From NCBI RefSeq assembly GCF_000015165.1, contig NC_009485.1, positions 6,467,501-6,531,500 of the forward strand: a stretch of 64,000 nucleotides of DNA, given 5' to 3'. Under the pieces are notes generated by a model. It was given only the letters and a program-made list of their open reading frames with translations, had not been told where the DNA came from and made no database searches. Numbering within the stretch: the stretch's first letter is position 1; each line of letters begins with the position of its first letter. This document shows positions 1 to 9,059 of this stretch, one piece after another. The DNA comes from Bradyrhizobium sp. BTAi1. Lineage in GTDB: Bacteria; Pseudomonadota; Alphaproteobacteria; Rhizobiales; Xanthobacteraceae. A program made the position numbers and the translations under genes.

Positions 1-1201
1 TTCCGGTCGAGATCAGATAGCCGCCGAAATCATAGTCGTTCAGCACGCGCGTCAGATTGAGCTTCTTGAGCTCGGTCACGGCCGCCACCGGCGTGCCGCG
101 CATGTTCGGCGCGAAGGTCAGGACCGACAAGGACGCCAATGTGCCGGCGCCGAGCGCGAGCACCACGGCCGATGTCAGCGCTGCCCGCGCCCCCGCGGGG
201 GCGGCGGGCAACGGGTCCAACTGCCGCGCCAGCGGCGCGGCGATCACCAGCGGTCCGACCAACGCCAGGATCTCGGCAGCACGCGCCTGGGCCAGCGCCA
301 TGTGCAGCAGGCCGAGCAGCATCAGGATGCGGACCGGTGGCAGCTTGAGCCCATGATACAGCGCAAAGCCGATTGCCAGCAGCAGGCAGATCTCGAACGG
401 CCCGAGGCCCTGGAAGTCCGCCGCCTTCCATTCGACGATCAGCGGCAGTGCCTGACCGAGCGACAGGATCTTCTGCGCCGCGAGCAGCGCGTTCCAGCCA
501 TAGGGCGTGCAGCAGCTCGCGGCCACAGCGAGCGCGGCGAACGCCATCCAGCGCAATGCCAGCGCGCGGCGAAGCGGCGGCTCGGCATTGACCACCGCAT
601 CAAGCGCAGCGGGCGCCATGAAGAACAGGCCGAACACGAAGCCGCCGTGAAGATTGGCCCACAGCGCGATCAGGAGCACCAGCGCCAGAGGCGGCGCCGC
701 CTTGCGATCGGCGGCGTCGATCAATCCCGCCATCCAGGCCACCAGGATCGGAAACGCCAGCACATGCGGCCGCGCCAGCAGATGCGGCAGGCAGAGCAGG
801 AACGCGGCGACGACGAACACCAGCATCGTGCTGTCGCGCAGATGCCGGCCGAGGGCACGCGCGAACAGTGCGAAGGCCAGCGCGATCGCCGACGCCGCCA
901 GCACCACCGGGCCGGTCCAGCCGGCGAGCCGGTAGGCCGCGGCATAGCCGACCTGCGCCAGCCATTGCGTCGAGATCCAGGGCGCGCCGCGCATGGTGAA
1001 GGAGTAGACGTCGACCTCGGGCACCGCGCGGTGATCGAGGATCCACTGCCCCACGGTGATCTGCCACAGCGTGTCCGGATCGTTGAGCAGACGGTTGCCG
1101 GAGATCAGCAGCAGCGCATAGACGCCGGCGCCGACCCACAGCGGCAACAGCGCGCGTGACGGCCGGATGGTCGCTTCGGTGTGGGTGACGGACAGCGTCA
1201 T
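1..1201 (-). CDS. Polytopic membrane protein of unknown function, C-terminus cut by window edge
   Basis: The minus-strand frame stays open from an ATG at 1201 to the left edge, so about 400 N-terminal residues are visible and the C-terminus is missing. The start reads MTLSVTHTEATIRPS, followed by many hydrophobic segments, with a soluble loop containing LNDPDTLWQITVGQWIL between the first two. This layout (one helix, a loop with an acidic DPD-like motif, then many helices) resembles GT-C-fold membrane glycosyltransferase-like proteins common in Bradyrhizobium, but that is inference; I do not recognise a named family. Plus-strand open frames over the same bases are codon-bias shadows, being Arg/Gln-rich without any domain. 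Confidence 0.75.
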   Translation of the reverse strand, partial: MTLSVTHTEATIRPSRALLPLWVGAGVYALLLISGNRLLNDPDTLWQITVGQWILDHRAVPEVDVYSFTMRGAPWISTQWLAQVGYAAAYRLAGWTGPVVLAASAIALAFALFARALGRHLRDSTMLVFVVAAFLLCLPHLLARPHVLAFPILVAWMAGLIDAADRKAAPPLALVLLIALWANLHGGFVFGLFFMAPAALDAVVNAEPPLRRALALRWMAFAALAVAASCCTPYGWNALLAAQKILSLGQALPLIVEWKAADFQGLGPFEICLLLAIGFALYHGLKLPPVRILMLLGLLHMALAQARAAEILALVGPLVIAAPLARQLDPLPAAPAGARAALTSAVVLALGAGTLASLSVLTFAPNMRGTPVAAVTELKKLNLTRVLNDYDFGGYLISTG

Positions 1202-1408
1202 CGCGGCATGGACCTGGCTCGGAGCTTTCGGCCAGCCAAGCACGCCCCGTCTAATTCGGAGTAAACCGTGGCGCCGCGGCCGCCGGCAGTCCCGCCCCAA
1301 TTCTGCCACATTATCGCCCGGCGATCGCGCCAATTACGGTGCGTAAAGTGTTAAACGTGTGCCGGGGGGCTGCTTGGCACGCGCGTGGTTCCCGGGGGAT
1401 CCTGACAC

Positions 1409-2242
1409 ATGAAACGTCTCGTGCTGACGGCCTGGATCGCAGGCCTTGCGATGGCCGGCCACCTGCCGGCGGCCATGGCTGCGGAAGATTTGGCTGCCGA
1501 GGATGCGGCCCCCGCTTCGGCGGCGAAGGCCAAGATCGGCAAGACGGGCGCGAAGGCCAGCACGGCCGTCAAGCTGGCCCATGTCCGCCCGGACGGGATC
1601 AAGGAGCTCGCCGCGCACAGCGCCGTCACCAAGGCCGCGCGCGAAGTCGAGGCGATCGAAGCGGTGAGCGGCGCCGACAATTCGCAGCCGGTCGACGCCA
1701 ATGCGGCCGCTCCGGCGGCCGAGGCCGAGGCGGTGCCGGTCGACACCCCGGCGGCCGAGCCCCGCGAGACCGATCGCAAGGCGGCGGACGTCAAGCCCAA
1801 GCACATGAACACCGGCCATCCGCATATCGATGCGCTGGTCGCCGTCCACGCTGCCGCCAACGACGTTCCCGAGGCGCTGATCCACCGCGTGATCGTGCGC
1901 GAGAGCAAATATCAAAAGGACCTGGTCGGCCGTTGCGGCTGCATCGGCCTGATGCAGATCAAGCTCGGCACCGCGCGCGGCCTCGGCTACACCGGCGACG
2001 CGGCCGGCCTGCACGATCCGAACACCAACCTCACCTATGGCGTGAAATACCTCGCTGGCGCCTATCGCGCCGCCCGCGGCGATCACGACCGCGCCGTGGC
2101 CTATTTCGCCAAGGGCTATTATGAGGAGGCCAAGCGGCAGCGTCTCGCCGATGCGCGGCCATTCGCCCGGCCCGAGCGCGTCGCCGCCCCGCTCGACATC
2201 ACGCCGAAAATCACCCCTGTCCGTCACGCCCGCGCGCATTGA
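1409..2242 (+). CDS. Secreted lytic transglycosylase, SLT domain
   Basis: 277 residues: an N-terminal signal peptide (about 1-25, ending AAMAAED), a long Ala/Glu/Asp-rich low-complexity linker to about residue 135, then a C-terminal goose-type SLT domain (about 137-250). The domain shows the ES motif VRESKYQK with the likely catalytic Glu at 165, then IGLMQIKLGTARGLGY and NLTYGVKYLAGAYR, all hallmarks of family 1 lytic transglycosylases that cleave peptidoglycan in the periplasm. ATG at 1409 is preceded by a purine-rich GGGGGATCC stretch. A monocistronic unit facing the thiamine operon. Family confidence is high; the physiological role is unknown. Confidence 0.9.
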   Translation: MKRLVLTAWIAGLAMAGHLPAAMAAEDLAAEDAAPASAAKAKIGKTGAKASTAVKLAHVRPDGIKELAAHSAVTKAAREVEAIEAVSGADNSQPVDANAAAPAAEAEAVPVDTPAAEPRETDRKAADVKPKHMNTGHPHIDALVAVHAAANDVPEALIHRVIVRESKYQKDLVGRCGCIGLMQIKLGTARGLGYTGDAAGLHDPNTNLTYGVKYLAGAYRAARGDHDRAVAYFAKGYYEEAKRQRLADARPFARPERVAAPLDITPKITPVRHARAH

Positions 2243-2290
2243 ACGCAATAGGTTCCTCGGCGATCGGACCTGTCTTTCCGTGACACTCCG

Positions 2291-2318
2291 TTGACACGGG
2301 ACCGTATCGGTCTATTTT
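2291..2318 (+). promoter_or_regulatory. Sigma-70-type promoter of the thiamine operon
   Basis: A perfect -35 hexamer TTGACA lies at 2291-2296, and TATTTT (4 of 6 matches to TATAAT) at 2313-2318, with a 16-base spacer. The expected transcription start, about 7 bases past the -10 box, is near 2325, which is exactly the first base of the riboswitch P1 stem. The position is inferred from sequence only. Confidence 0.65.
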
Positions 2319-2324
2319 AAGCGC

Positions 2325-2414
2325 GTTCCGAGGGGAGCTCCGAGGGGGAGCTGAGATACCGCACGTGATGCGGTGACCCTTTGAACCTGATCCGGGTCAT
2401 GCCGGCGAAGGGAC
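2325..2414 (+). promoter_or_regulatory. TPP riboswitch (THI element) controlling thiOSGE-thiC
   Basis: The conserved THI core is present: CTGAGA at 2351-2356 and ACCCTTTGAACCTGATC followed by CCGGGTCATGCCGGCGAAGGGA. Stems can be drawn: P1 GTTCC (2325-2329) with GGGAC (2410-2414), P2 AGCTCC (2336-2341) with GGAGCT (2347-2352), P3 ACCGCA with TGCGGT closing a small loop. The aptamer ends 4 bases before the thiO start, and GAAGGGA at 2407-2413, part of the aptamer and of P1, is the only good Shine-Dalgarno for thiO. There is no room for a separate expression platform, so ligand-stabilised P1 should block ribosome binding directly. Confidence 0.95.
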
Positions 2415-2418
2415 AGGG

Positions 2419-3435
2419 ATGCAGCAGACAACCACGACAGGCGGGGATCGTCCCGTATCCATCATCGGCGCGGGCATTGCCGGCGCCTGGCAGGCGCTGT
2501 TGTTCGCGCGCGCCGGCCACGCCGTCACGCTGCATGAACGCAGCGACGCCGACCTGATGCTCTCCACCAGTCACTGGGCCGGCGGCATGCTGGCTCCCTA
2601 TTGCGAGAGCGAGATTTCAGAACCTGTGATCAGCCGGCTCGGCCTCGCCTCGCTCGCGCTGTGGCGGCGCGAGCTGCCGGAGACGCCGTTCAACGGCTCG
2701 CTGGTGATCGCGCATGCGCGCGACCGCGCCGATTACGACCGTTTCGCCCGCCGCACCTCCGGCTATGAACGCCTCGACGCGGCGCAGCTCGCAACGCTGG
2801 AGCCGTCGCTGGAGGGCCGCTTCCGCGAGGGGCTATTCTATCCGACCGAAGGCCATGTCGAACCGCGCCGCGTGCTGCCGAAGCTGCACCAGCGCATCAT
2901 CGAGGCCGGCGGCCGCGTGCTGTTCAACAGCAACGTCACGGCGTCCGATCTCGACGGTCTCGTGATCGACTGCCGCGGCCTCGATGCACGCGACGCCGAG
3001 CCGGAGCTGCGCGGCGTCAAGGGCGAGATGATCCTGATCGAAACCGCCGAGGTGCAGCTGGCGCGGCCGGTCCGGCTGATGCATCCGCGCTGGCCGCTCT
3101 ATCTGATCCCGCGCGCCGACAACCTGTTCATGCTGGGCGCGACCTCGCTGGAGGCCGAGGACACCGGCGTGTCCCTGCGCTCGGCGCTGGAGCTGCTCGG
3201 CGCCGCCTATTCGGTGCATCCGGCGTTCGGCGAGGCGCGCATCCTCGAATTCGGCTCGGGGCTGCGGCCGGCCTATCCGGACAATCTGCCGCGCATCACC
3301 GTGACGAGCGAGCGTGAGATCCGCGTCAACGGCCTCTATCGCCACGGCTTCCTGATCGCGCCGGCCCTGGCGCAGGCGACCTTGAACTACGTCGCGCATG
3401 GCCAGATCGACAATGAGGTGATGCGATGCGCGTGA
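2419..3435 (+). CDS. thiO: FAD-dependent glycine oxidase / amino acid oxidase ThiO
   Basis: 338 residues of a D-amino-acid-oxidase-fold flavoprotein. The N-terminal FAD-binding motif is IIGAGIAGAWQALLFARAG followed by the acidic end of the second strand (HERS), and a C-terminal FAD segment NGLYRHGFLIAPALAQ is present. ThiO oxidises glycine to dehydroglycine (iminoacetate) for formation of the thiazole ring. It is the first gene behind the TPP riboswitch and overlaps thiS by 10 bases, so the two are probably translationally coupled. Length and gene order match rhizobial thiO. The start at 2419 is fixed by the riboswitch/SD arrangement. Confidence 0.93.
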   Translation: MQQTTTTGGDRPVSIIGAGIAGAWQALLFARAGHAVTLHERSDADLMLSTSHWAGGMLAPYCESEISEPVISRLGLASLALWRRELPETPFNGSLVIAHARDRADYDRFARRTSGYERLDAAQLATLEPSLEGRFREGLFYPTEGHVEPRRVLPKLHQRIIEAGGRVLFNSNVTASDLDGLVIDCRGLDARDAEPELRGVKGEMILIETAEVQLARPVRLMHPRWPLYLIPRADNLFMLGATSLEAEDTGVSLRSALELLGAAYSVHPAFGEARILEFGSGLRPAYPDNLPRITVTSEREIRVNGLYRHGFLIAPALAQATLNYVAHGQIDNEVMRCA

Positions 3436-3623
3436 CCGTCAATGGCGAGGCCCGTGACATCAGTTCGACCGATGTCGCCGCGCTGCTGTCCGAGCTCGAC
3501 TATGAAGGCAGCCATTTTGCCATCGCGCTGAACTACGACGTGGTGCCCAAGAGCCGCTGGTCCGAGACGCCGCTGAAGGCCGGCGACGAGATCGAGATCA
3601 TCACCCCCCGGCAGGGAGGGTGA
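3426..3623 (+). CDS. thiS: Sulfur carrier protein ThiS
   Basis: 65 residues with a ubiquitin-like beta-grasp pattern and the essential C-terminal Gly-Gly (TPRQGG) that is adenylated and thiocarboxylated. It delivers sulfur to the thiazole synthase ThiG. The ATG lies inside the end of thiO. The next thi gene, thiG, normally follows at once but here is separated by about 330 bases of palindromic repeats. Short, but the C-terminus and context make the call secure. Confidence 0.93.
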   Translation: MRVTVNGEARDISSTDVAALLSELDYEGSHFAIALNYDVVPKSRWSETPLKAGDEIEIITPRQGG

Positions 3624-3957
3624 TGATGGCCGTGGATTGCTCGCTCGTTCGTGATACTCCGCTGTCGTCCCCGCGAAGGCGGGGACCCATAGCCACCGGC
3701 GGCCGTGAGGACACCCGATCTCTCCCACCGTGCCCCTGCGCGATATCGCACGGCATGGCTTCCGGCTTTCGCCGGGACGACGTGGGAAGAGAGGTCGCGC
3801 TCCACCCCCAACTGCCATCGCCCGGCTTGACCGGGCGATCCAATCCACCGCGCCCTTTCGGCCTGACCGCACGGCCTCTGGAATACTGGATCCCCGCTTT
3901 CGCAGGGGTGGCAGCTTCCATTGTGGCAACCACCGTCCGCAACGACGGAGACAATTA
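3624..3957. repeat. Cluster of REP-like palindromes inserted between thiS and thiG
   Basis: This 334-base gap holds no credible gene. It is packed with short inverted repeats: GTCCCCGC-GAAG-GCGGGGAC at 3667-3686, an imperfect CCGGCTTTCGCCGG hairpin near 3767, a perfect ATCGCCCGG-CTTGA-CCGGGCGAT hairpin near 3828-3850, and a GATCCCCGC/GCAGGGGT pair near 3889-3908. The third type recurs at 10409-10429. An open frame across it encodes repeat-typical phrases such as SPRRRGPI and WIPAFAGV and is rejected as a gene. The palindromes may stop polymerase or stabilise the upstream message, uncoupling thiOS from thiGE. Confidence 0.8.
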
Positions 3958-4740
3958 ATGCCCACCTTCTACGACAAGACCTTCACCTCCCGCCTGCTGA
4001 TCGGCACCGCGCTCTACCCGTCGCCGGCCATCATGCAGGACGCGATCCGCGCCTCCGGGGCCGAGATCGTCACGGTGTCGCTGCGCCGTGAGGCCGCCGG
4101 CGGCAAATCGGGCGATGCGTTCTGGAAGCTGATCCGCGAGCTCAACGTCACGGTGCTACCGAACACCGCCGGCTGCCGCAGCGTCCGCGAGGCCGTCACC
4201 ACCGCCAAGCTCGCGCGCGAATTGTTCGGCACGTCGTGGATCAAGCTCGAAGTCATCGCCGACAACGACACCCTGCAGCCGGACGTCGTCGGCCTGGTGG
4301 AGGCGGCGACGATCCTGATCAAGGACGGCTTCGAGGTCTTCCCTTATTGCACCGAGGATCTCTCGGTCGCGACGCGGCTGGTCGATGCCGGCTGCAAGGT
4401 CGTGATGCCGTGGGCGGCACCGATCGGCAGCGCGAAAGGCATCATCAATCGCGATGCGCTGAAGCTGCTGCGCGACCGCCTGCCCGACATCACGCTCGTC
4501 GTCGACGCCGGCCTCGGCGCTCCCTCTCACGCGGCCGAAGCGCTCGAGCTCGGCTATGACGCGGTGCTGCTCAACACTGCGGTGGCCAAGGCTGCCGACC
4601 CGGTGGCGATGGCCCGCGCCTTCAGGCTCGGCTGTGATGCCGGCCGTACCGCCTACGAGGCCGGGCTGATGGACGCCCGCGACTTCGCCTCGCCCTCCAC
4701 CCCTGTCGTTGGGACACCGTTCTGGCATGCCGTATCCTGA
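3958..4740 (+). CDS. thiG: Thiazole synthase ThiG
   Basis: 260 residues forming a TIM-barrel enzyme that joins 1-deoxy-xylulose-5-phosphate, dehydroglycine and ThiS thiocarboxylate into the thiazole phosphate. Visible family motifs are the opening FTSRLLIGTALYPSP, the Schiff-base lysine in WIKLEVI (K96), the phosphate-binding VVDAGLGAPSHAAEALELG and VLLNTAVAKA. The start at 3958 follows an ACGGAG Shine-Dalgarno; the longer frame starting near 3730 runs through repeat sequence and is not used. The 3' end overlaps thiE by 14 bases. Confidence 0.95.
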   Translation: MPTFYDKTFTSRLLIGTALYPSPAIMQDAIRASGAEIVTVSLRREAAGGKSGDAFWKLIRELNVTVLPNTAGCRSVREAVTTAKLARELFGTSWIKLEVIADNDTLQPDVVGLVEAATILIKDGFEVFPYCTEDLSVATRLVDAGCKVVMPWAAPIGSAKGIINRDALKLLRDRLPDITLVVDAGLGAPSHAAEALELGYDAVLLNTAVAKAADPVAMARAFRLGCDAGRTAYEAGLMDARDFASPSTPVVGTPFWHAVS

Positions 4741-5335
4741 TCGCTTCTATCCCGTCGTCGACAGCCTTGCCTGGGTCGAGCGCCTGACCAAGCTCGGCGT
4801 CGGCACAGTGCAATTGCGCGCCAAGGATCTCAATGATGGCGAGGCGCTGCAGATCGTCACCGACGCGCTCGAGATCACCAAGGGCACGGCGACGAAGCTG
4901 ATCGTCAACGACTATTGGCGCGCCGCGATCGTTGCCGGTGCCGAACATCTCCATCTCGGCCAGGAGGATCTGGCGGACGCCGACGTCAGGGCGATCAAGC
5001 AGGCTGGCCTCACGCTCGGCCTCTCCACCCATGACGATGCCGAGCTGGAGAATGCGCTCGCGGCCGAACCCGATTATGTCGCGCTGGGGCCGATCTTCCC
5101 GACCACCTTGAAAGCGATGCGCTTCGCCCCGCAGGGCATCCCGAAGATCAGCGTCTGGAAACAGCGCGTCGGCAATATCCCGCTGGTCGCGATCGGCGGC
5201 ATCAAGCTCGAGCAGGCAGCCGAGATCTTTGCCGCCGGTGCCGACTCGATCGCCGTCGTCTCCGACGTCACCCAGAACGCTGACCCAGACGCCCGCGTCC
5301 GCGCCTGGCTCGACGCAACGAAGGAGCTGGCCTGA
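4727..5335 (+). CDS. thiE: Thiamine phosphate synthase ThiE
   Basis: About 202 residues. It couples thiazole phosphate with HMP pyrophosphate to give thiamine monophosphate. Family motifs are TVQLRAKDL, LIVNDYWRAAI, HLHLGQEDL, LGLSTH, YVALGPIFPTT and VAIGGI, an alpha/beta barrel arrangement. I chose the ATG at 4727 (MPYPDRFYPVVDS) over an upstream in-frame TTG at 4709; both overlap thiG and imply translational coupling. Some rhizobial ThiE proteins of this subgroup are a little shorter than the E. coli enzyme, as here. Confidence 0.92.
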   Translation: MPYPDRFYPVVDSLAWVERLTKLGVGTVQLRAKDLNDGEALQIVTDALEITKGTATKLIVNDYWRAAIVAGAEHLHLGQEDLADADVRAIKQAGLTLGLSTHDDAELENALAAEPDYVALGPIFPTTLKAMRFAPQGIPKISVWKQRVGNIPLVAIGGIKLEQAAEIFAAGADSIAVVSDVTQNADPDARVRAWLDATKELA

Positions 5336-5352
5336 TGCTCCGCGATCTCCAC

Positions 5353-5435
5353 CGTCATTGCGAGCGCAGCGAAGCAATCCAGGGCCGCGCGTGCCGCTCT
5401 CGATGACTTCCTCGCTCACGCGCCTCGCAATGACG
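5353..5435. repeat. Palindromic GTCATTGCGAG intergenic element between thiE and thiC
   Basis: The element opens with CGTCATTGCGAGCGCAG and closes with CGCCTCGCAATGACG, so the ends are inverted copies; the interior contains GAAGCAATCCAG. The same family occurs at 54093-54212. It sits in the 143-base gap between thiE and thiC and may form a long hairpin that modulates read-through into thiC. Confidence 0.75.
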
Positions 5436-5478
5436 TCCGCCATTCACTCCGACAACGACAATTGAGAAGGAGGATCCC

Positions 5479-7380
<1,902 letters not shown>

Positions 7381-7434
7381 CGCCCGCCCCGCTCTCTCCA
7401 TCGTCATTGCCGGGCGCAGACCCGGCCATCTATC

Positions 7435-7463
7435 AAGCCGGGCGCAAGCCCGGCTTCTTGTTT
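7435..7463 (+). terminator. Rho-independent terminator of the thi operon
   Basis: AAGCCGGGC (7435-7443), a GCAA loop and GCCCGGCTT (7448-7456) form a perfect 9-bp stem followed by CTTGTTT. A second related palindrome just upstream (GCCGGGCGCAGACCCGGC) suggests the terminator derives from the local REP-like family. Confidence 0.7.
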
Positions 7464-7549
7464 GATGACCTTAGCTGTTTGCTTCAGAACTTCACATCGT
7501 CGCAGACCCGCTTCAGCTTGATCTGAATGAAGTAATCGACGGAGGCCAC

Positions 7550-7936
7550 ATGCCCATCCACCACATCCCCGCCCCACCGCACGTCAAAGCTCCGCCGCTG
7601 TCGTTCGGCACGCGGATCGGCGACCTCCTGTTCATCTCCGGCATCCCCGGCTTCGACGCCCACGGCAACCTGCCCGATGAGTTCGAGGCGCAGTTCGCCA
7701 ACATCGTGACCAACTTCACGCGCGTGCTGACCGAAGGCGGCGCTGGCCTTCGCGATCTCGTCAAGGTCAACGTGCTGCTGACGCGCGCGGCTGATGTCGC
7801 GACCATGAACCGGCTCTATGCCGCGGCGTTCGGACCAGCGCCGTATCCGGCGCGGACGACCTGTGTCGTCGTCGCGCTGCCCGATCCGAAGATGTTGATC
7901 GAGATCGAGGGTGTCGCCGCGGTCGCAAAACCGTAG
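7550..7936 (+). CDS. RidA (YjgF/YER057c/UK114) family protein, probable enamine/imine deaminase
   Basis: 128 residues with the RidA fold signature: FISGIPGFDAHGNLPDEFEAQ, a YPARTTCVVVALPDPKMLIEIEG block with the conserved Arg and the terminal Glu that orient substrate. RidA proteins hydrolyse reactive enamines such as 2-aminoacrylate, and in Salmonella the family affects flux into thiamine precursors, which makes its position after thiC suggestive. It has its own Shine-Dalgarno (CGGAGG) and lies beyond the thi terminator, so it is probably a separate transcript. Whether it is a canonical RidA or a paralogous subfamily is not decidable here. The TAG stop is part of the following repeat. Confidence 0.88.
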   Translation: MPIHHIPAPPHVKAPPLSFGTRIGDLLFISGIPGFDAHGNLPDEFEAQFANIVTNFTRVLTEGGAGLRDLVKVNVLLTRAADVATMNRLYAAAFGPAPYPARTTCVVVALPDPKMLIEIEGVAAVAKP

Positions 7937-8014
7937 GATGGGTTAGCGGACGGCGATCGACAAAGGCGCCAAACTGACAGATGATGGAGGGACGTTCGCG
8001 TCACCCACCCTACG
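7932..8014. repeat. Inverted-repeat element with GTAGG(A/G)TGGGT arms
   Basis: CGTAGGATGGGT at 7932 is matched by the inverted CACCCACCCTACG ending at 8014, with about 57 bases between. The left arm supplies the stop codon of the RidA-family gene. The 367-base gap 7937-8303 contains this element, the direct repeat at 8037-8066 and no credible gene. Confidence 0.65.
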
Positions 8015-8036
8015 CCGCGCTGTGTTACGCGCCCCT

Positions 8037-8066
8037 ACAAAGACCATCTGCACAAAGACCATCTGC
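8037..8066. repeat. Perfect 15-bp tandem duplication
   Basis: ACAAAGACCATCTGC occurs twice head to tail (8037-8051 and 8052-8066). It lies in the intergenic region upstream of the small secreted protein genes. It could be a recent slippage duplication; no function is inferred. Confidence 0.8.
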
Positions 8067-8303
8067 GGCGAGGCTTTCTCTCGGCGCTACCCCTCTTTAC
8101 AGCTCAGGCAGGGCAATCGTTTGAACCCGACGCGCTGACGCGCAACTTAGCACAGCCCTGATGCGGCGCGGCCACGCTGCGGCGAGGTGTGGCGGTTCGC
8201 GCGCATTTGCCGCACAAAACCGCCATCGGCGCCTTCAAAAGGAACCACCGAGCACCCACACAGGGCCCGCCCCATCGGGGCCTGCTTGTTGCCGGAGTTG
8301 TCG

Positions 8304-8561
8304 ATGTCGCGTTTCACCACCGCTTGTATTGTCGGCGGCCTTGCTGCCGCTTCTGCTTTTGCCTCCACCCCGGCACAGGCCGGCTATTACATCCTTCGCT
8401 GGGACAACACCGGGATCTGCCAGGTCTGGAGCGAGGCGTTCACGTTCAAGCCGATCCGTTGGCCGTCGGGCTACAAGATCGTCAGCCGCCCGGTGCCGAC
8501 CTTCAATGAGGCGGTCAACCTGCAGGTCAGGCTGCGTCGGCAGGGCCGCTGCACGCTGTGA
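8304..8561 (+). CDS. Small secreted protein, paralogue A (GYY-RW-NTGICQ-W family)
   Basis: 85 residues: a signal peptide (MSRFTTACIVGGLAAASAFASTPAQA) followed by a compact mature domain of about 60 residues beginning GYYILRWDNTGICQVW and ending RRQGRCTL. Two mature cysteines, in GICQ and near the C-terminus (GRC), probably form a disulfide. It is closely similar over the whole mature part to the next gene, so the pair arose by tandem duplication. The start ATG at 8304 has CCGGAG upstream. I do not recognise a characterised family; an exported structural or binding role is inference only. Confidence 0.8.
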   Translation: MSRFTTACIVGGLAAASAFASTPAQAGYYILRWDNTGICQVWSEAFTFKPIRWPSGYKIVSRPVPTFNEAVNLQVRLRRQGRCTL

Positions 8562-8759
8562 GGCGCCGCCAGCGCGCTGGTGCTGGTCACCGGGCACCCG
8601 CCCTCGCCGCGCGTAGGCCGACATCGCTGTGAACGGATCGCGGTCCCGCCTTGCGCGGCCCGCCCTTTTGTCGCACCACTTCGCGGTGGCTGCCGCGGCT
8701 GCATCGTGGCCGCGGCTGCAGCCATGATGATCTGGTCGGTTTGTTTCAGGAGATTGACG

Positions 8760-9029
8760 ATGCGTCGCTTGACCACTCTCGCTGCCGCCGCGGCCCTGAC
8801 GGCCGCCTCGCTCGCAACCCCGGCCCTGGCCGCGCCAGCCGCCAAGACCGGCTATTACGTGATCCGCTGGGAGAACACCGGCATCTGCCAGATCTGGAAC
8901 ACCGAGCTGCAGTCGAAGCCGCTGGAATGGCCCTCGAGCTACAAGATCGTCTCCAAGCCGGTGCCGACCTTCGTCGAGGCCACCAACATCCAGCTCAAGC
9001 TGCGCGACGAGCGCCGCTGCTTCCTGTAA
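8760..9029 (+). CDS. Small secreted protein, paralogue B (GYY-RW-NTGICQ-W family)
   Basis: 89 residues with a signal peptide ending LATPALAAPA and a mature region GYYVIRWENTGICQIWN ... PVPTFVEATNIQLKLRDERRCFL, colinear with the product of 8304-8561 without gaps. The start at 8760 follows CAGGAG; the longer in-frame extension upstream is not signal-like. The core shared pattern is GYY-x2-RW-x-NTGICQ-x-W, then a KPVPTF/RPVPTF motif and a final Cys. Function unknown; the two genes have separate Shine-Dalgarno sites and are 198 bases apart. Confidence 0.82.
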   Translation: MRRLTTLAAAAALTAASLATPALAAPAAKTGYYVIRWENTGICQIWNTELQSKPLEWPSSYKIVSKPVPTFVEATNIQLKLRDERRCFL

Positions 9030-9059
9030 GCGGGGCGGAGCCGTGGCCGCCGGCTGCGC

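Noticed and set aside
302..1159. A 285-codon plus-strand frame near the left edge
   Set aside because: Gln/Arg/His-rich composition without domain, and antisense to a frame with clear membrane-protein character.
1374..1392. TTGGCACGCGCGTGG as a sigma-54 promoter upstream of the SLT gene
   Set aside because: The -24 part matches but the -12 element is TGGT, not TTGC, so the evidence is too weak.
3620..3958. A 112-residue frame between thiS and thiG
   Set aside because: Its sequence is translated palindromic repeat, with typical repeat peptides and no conservation expected.
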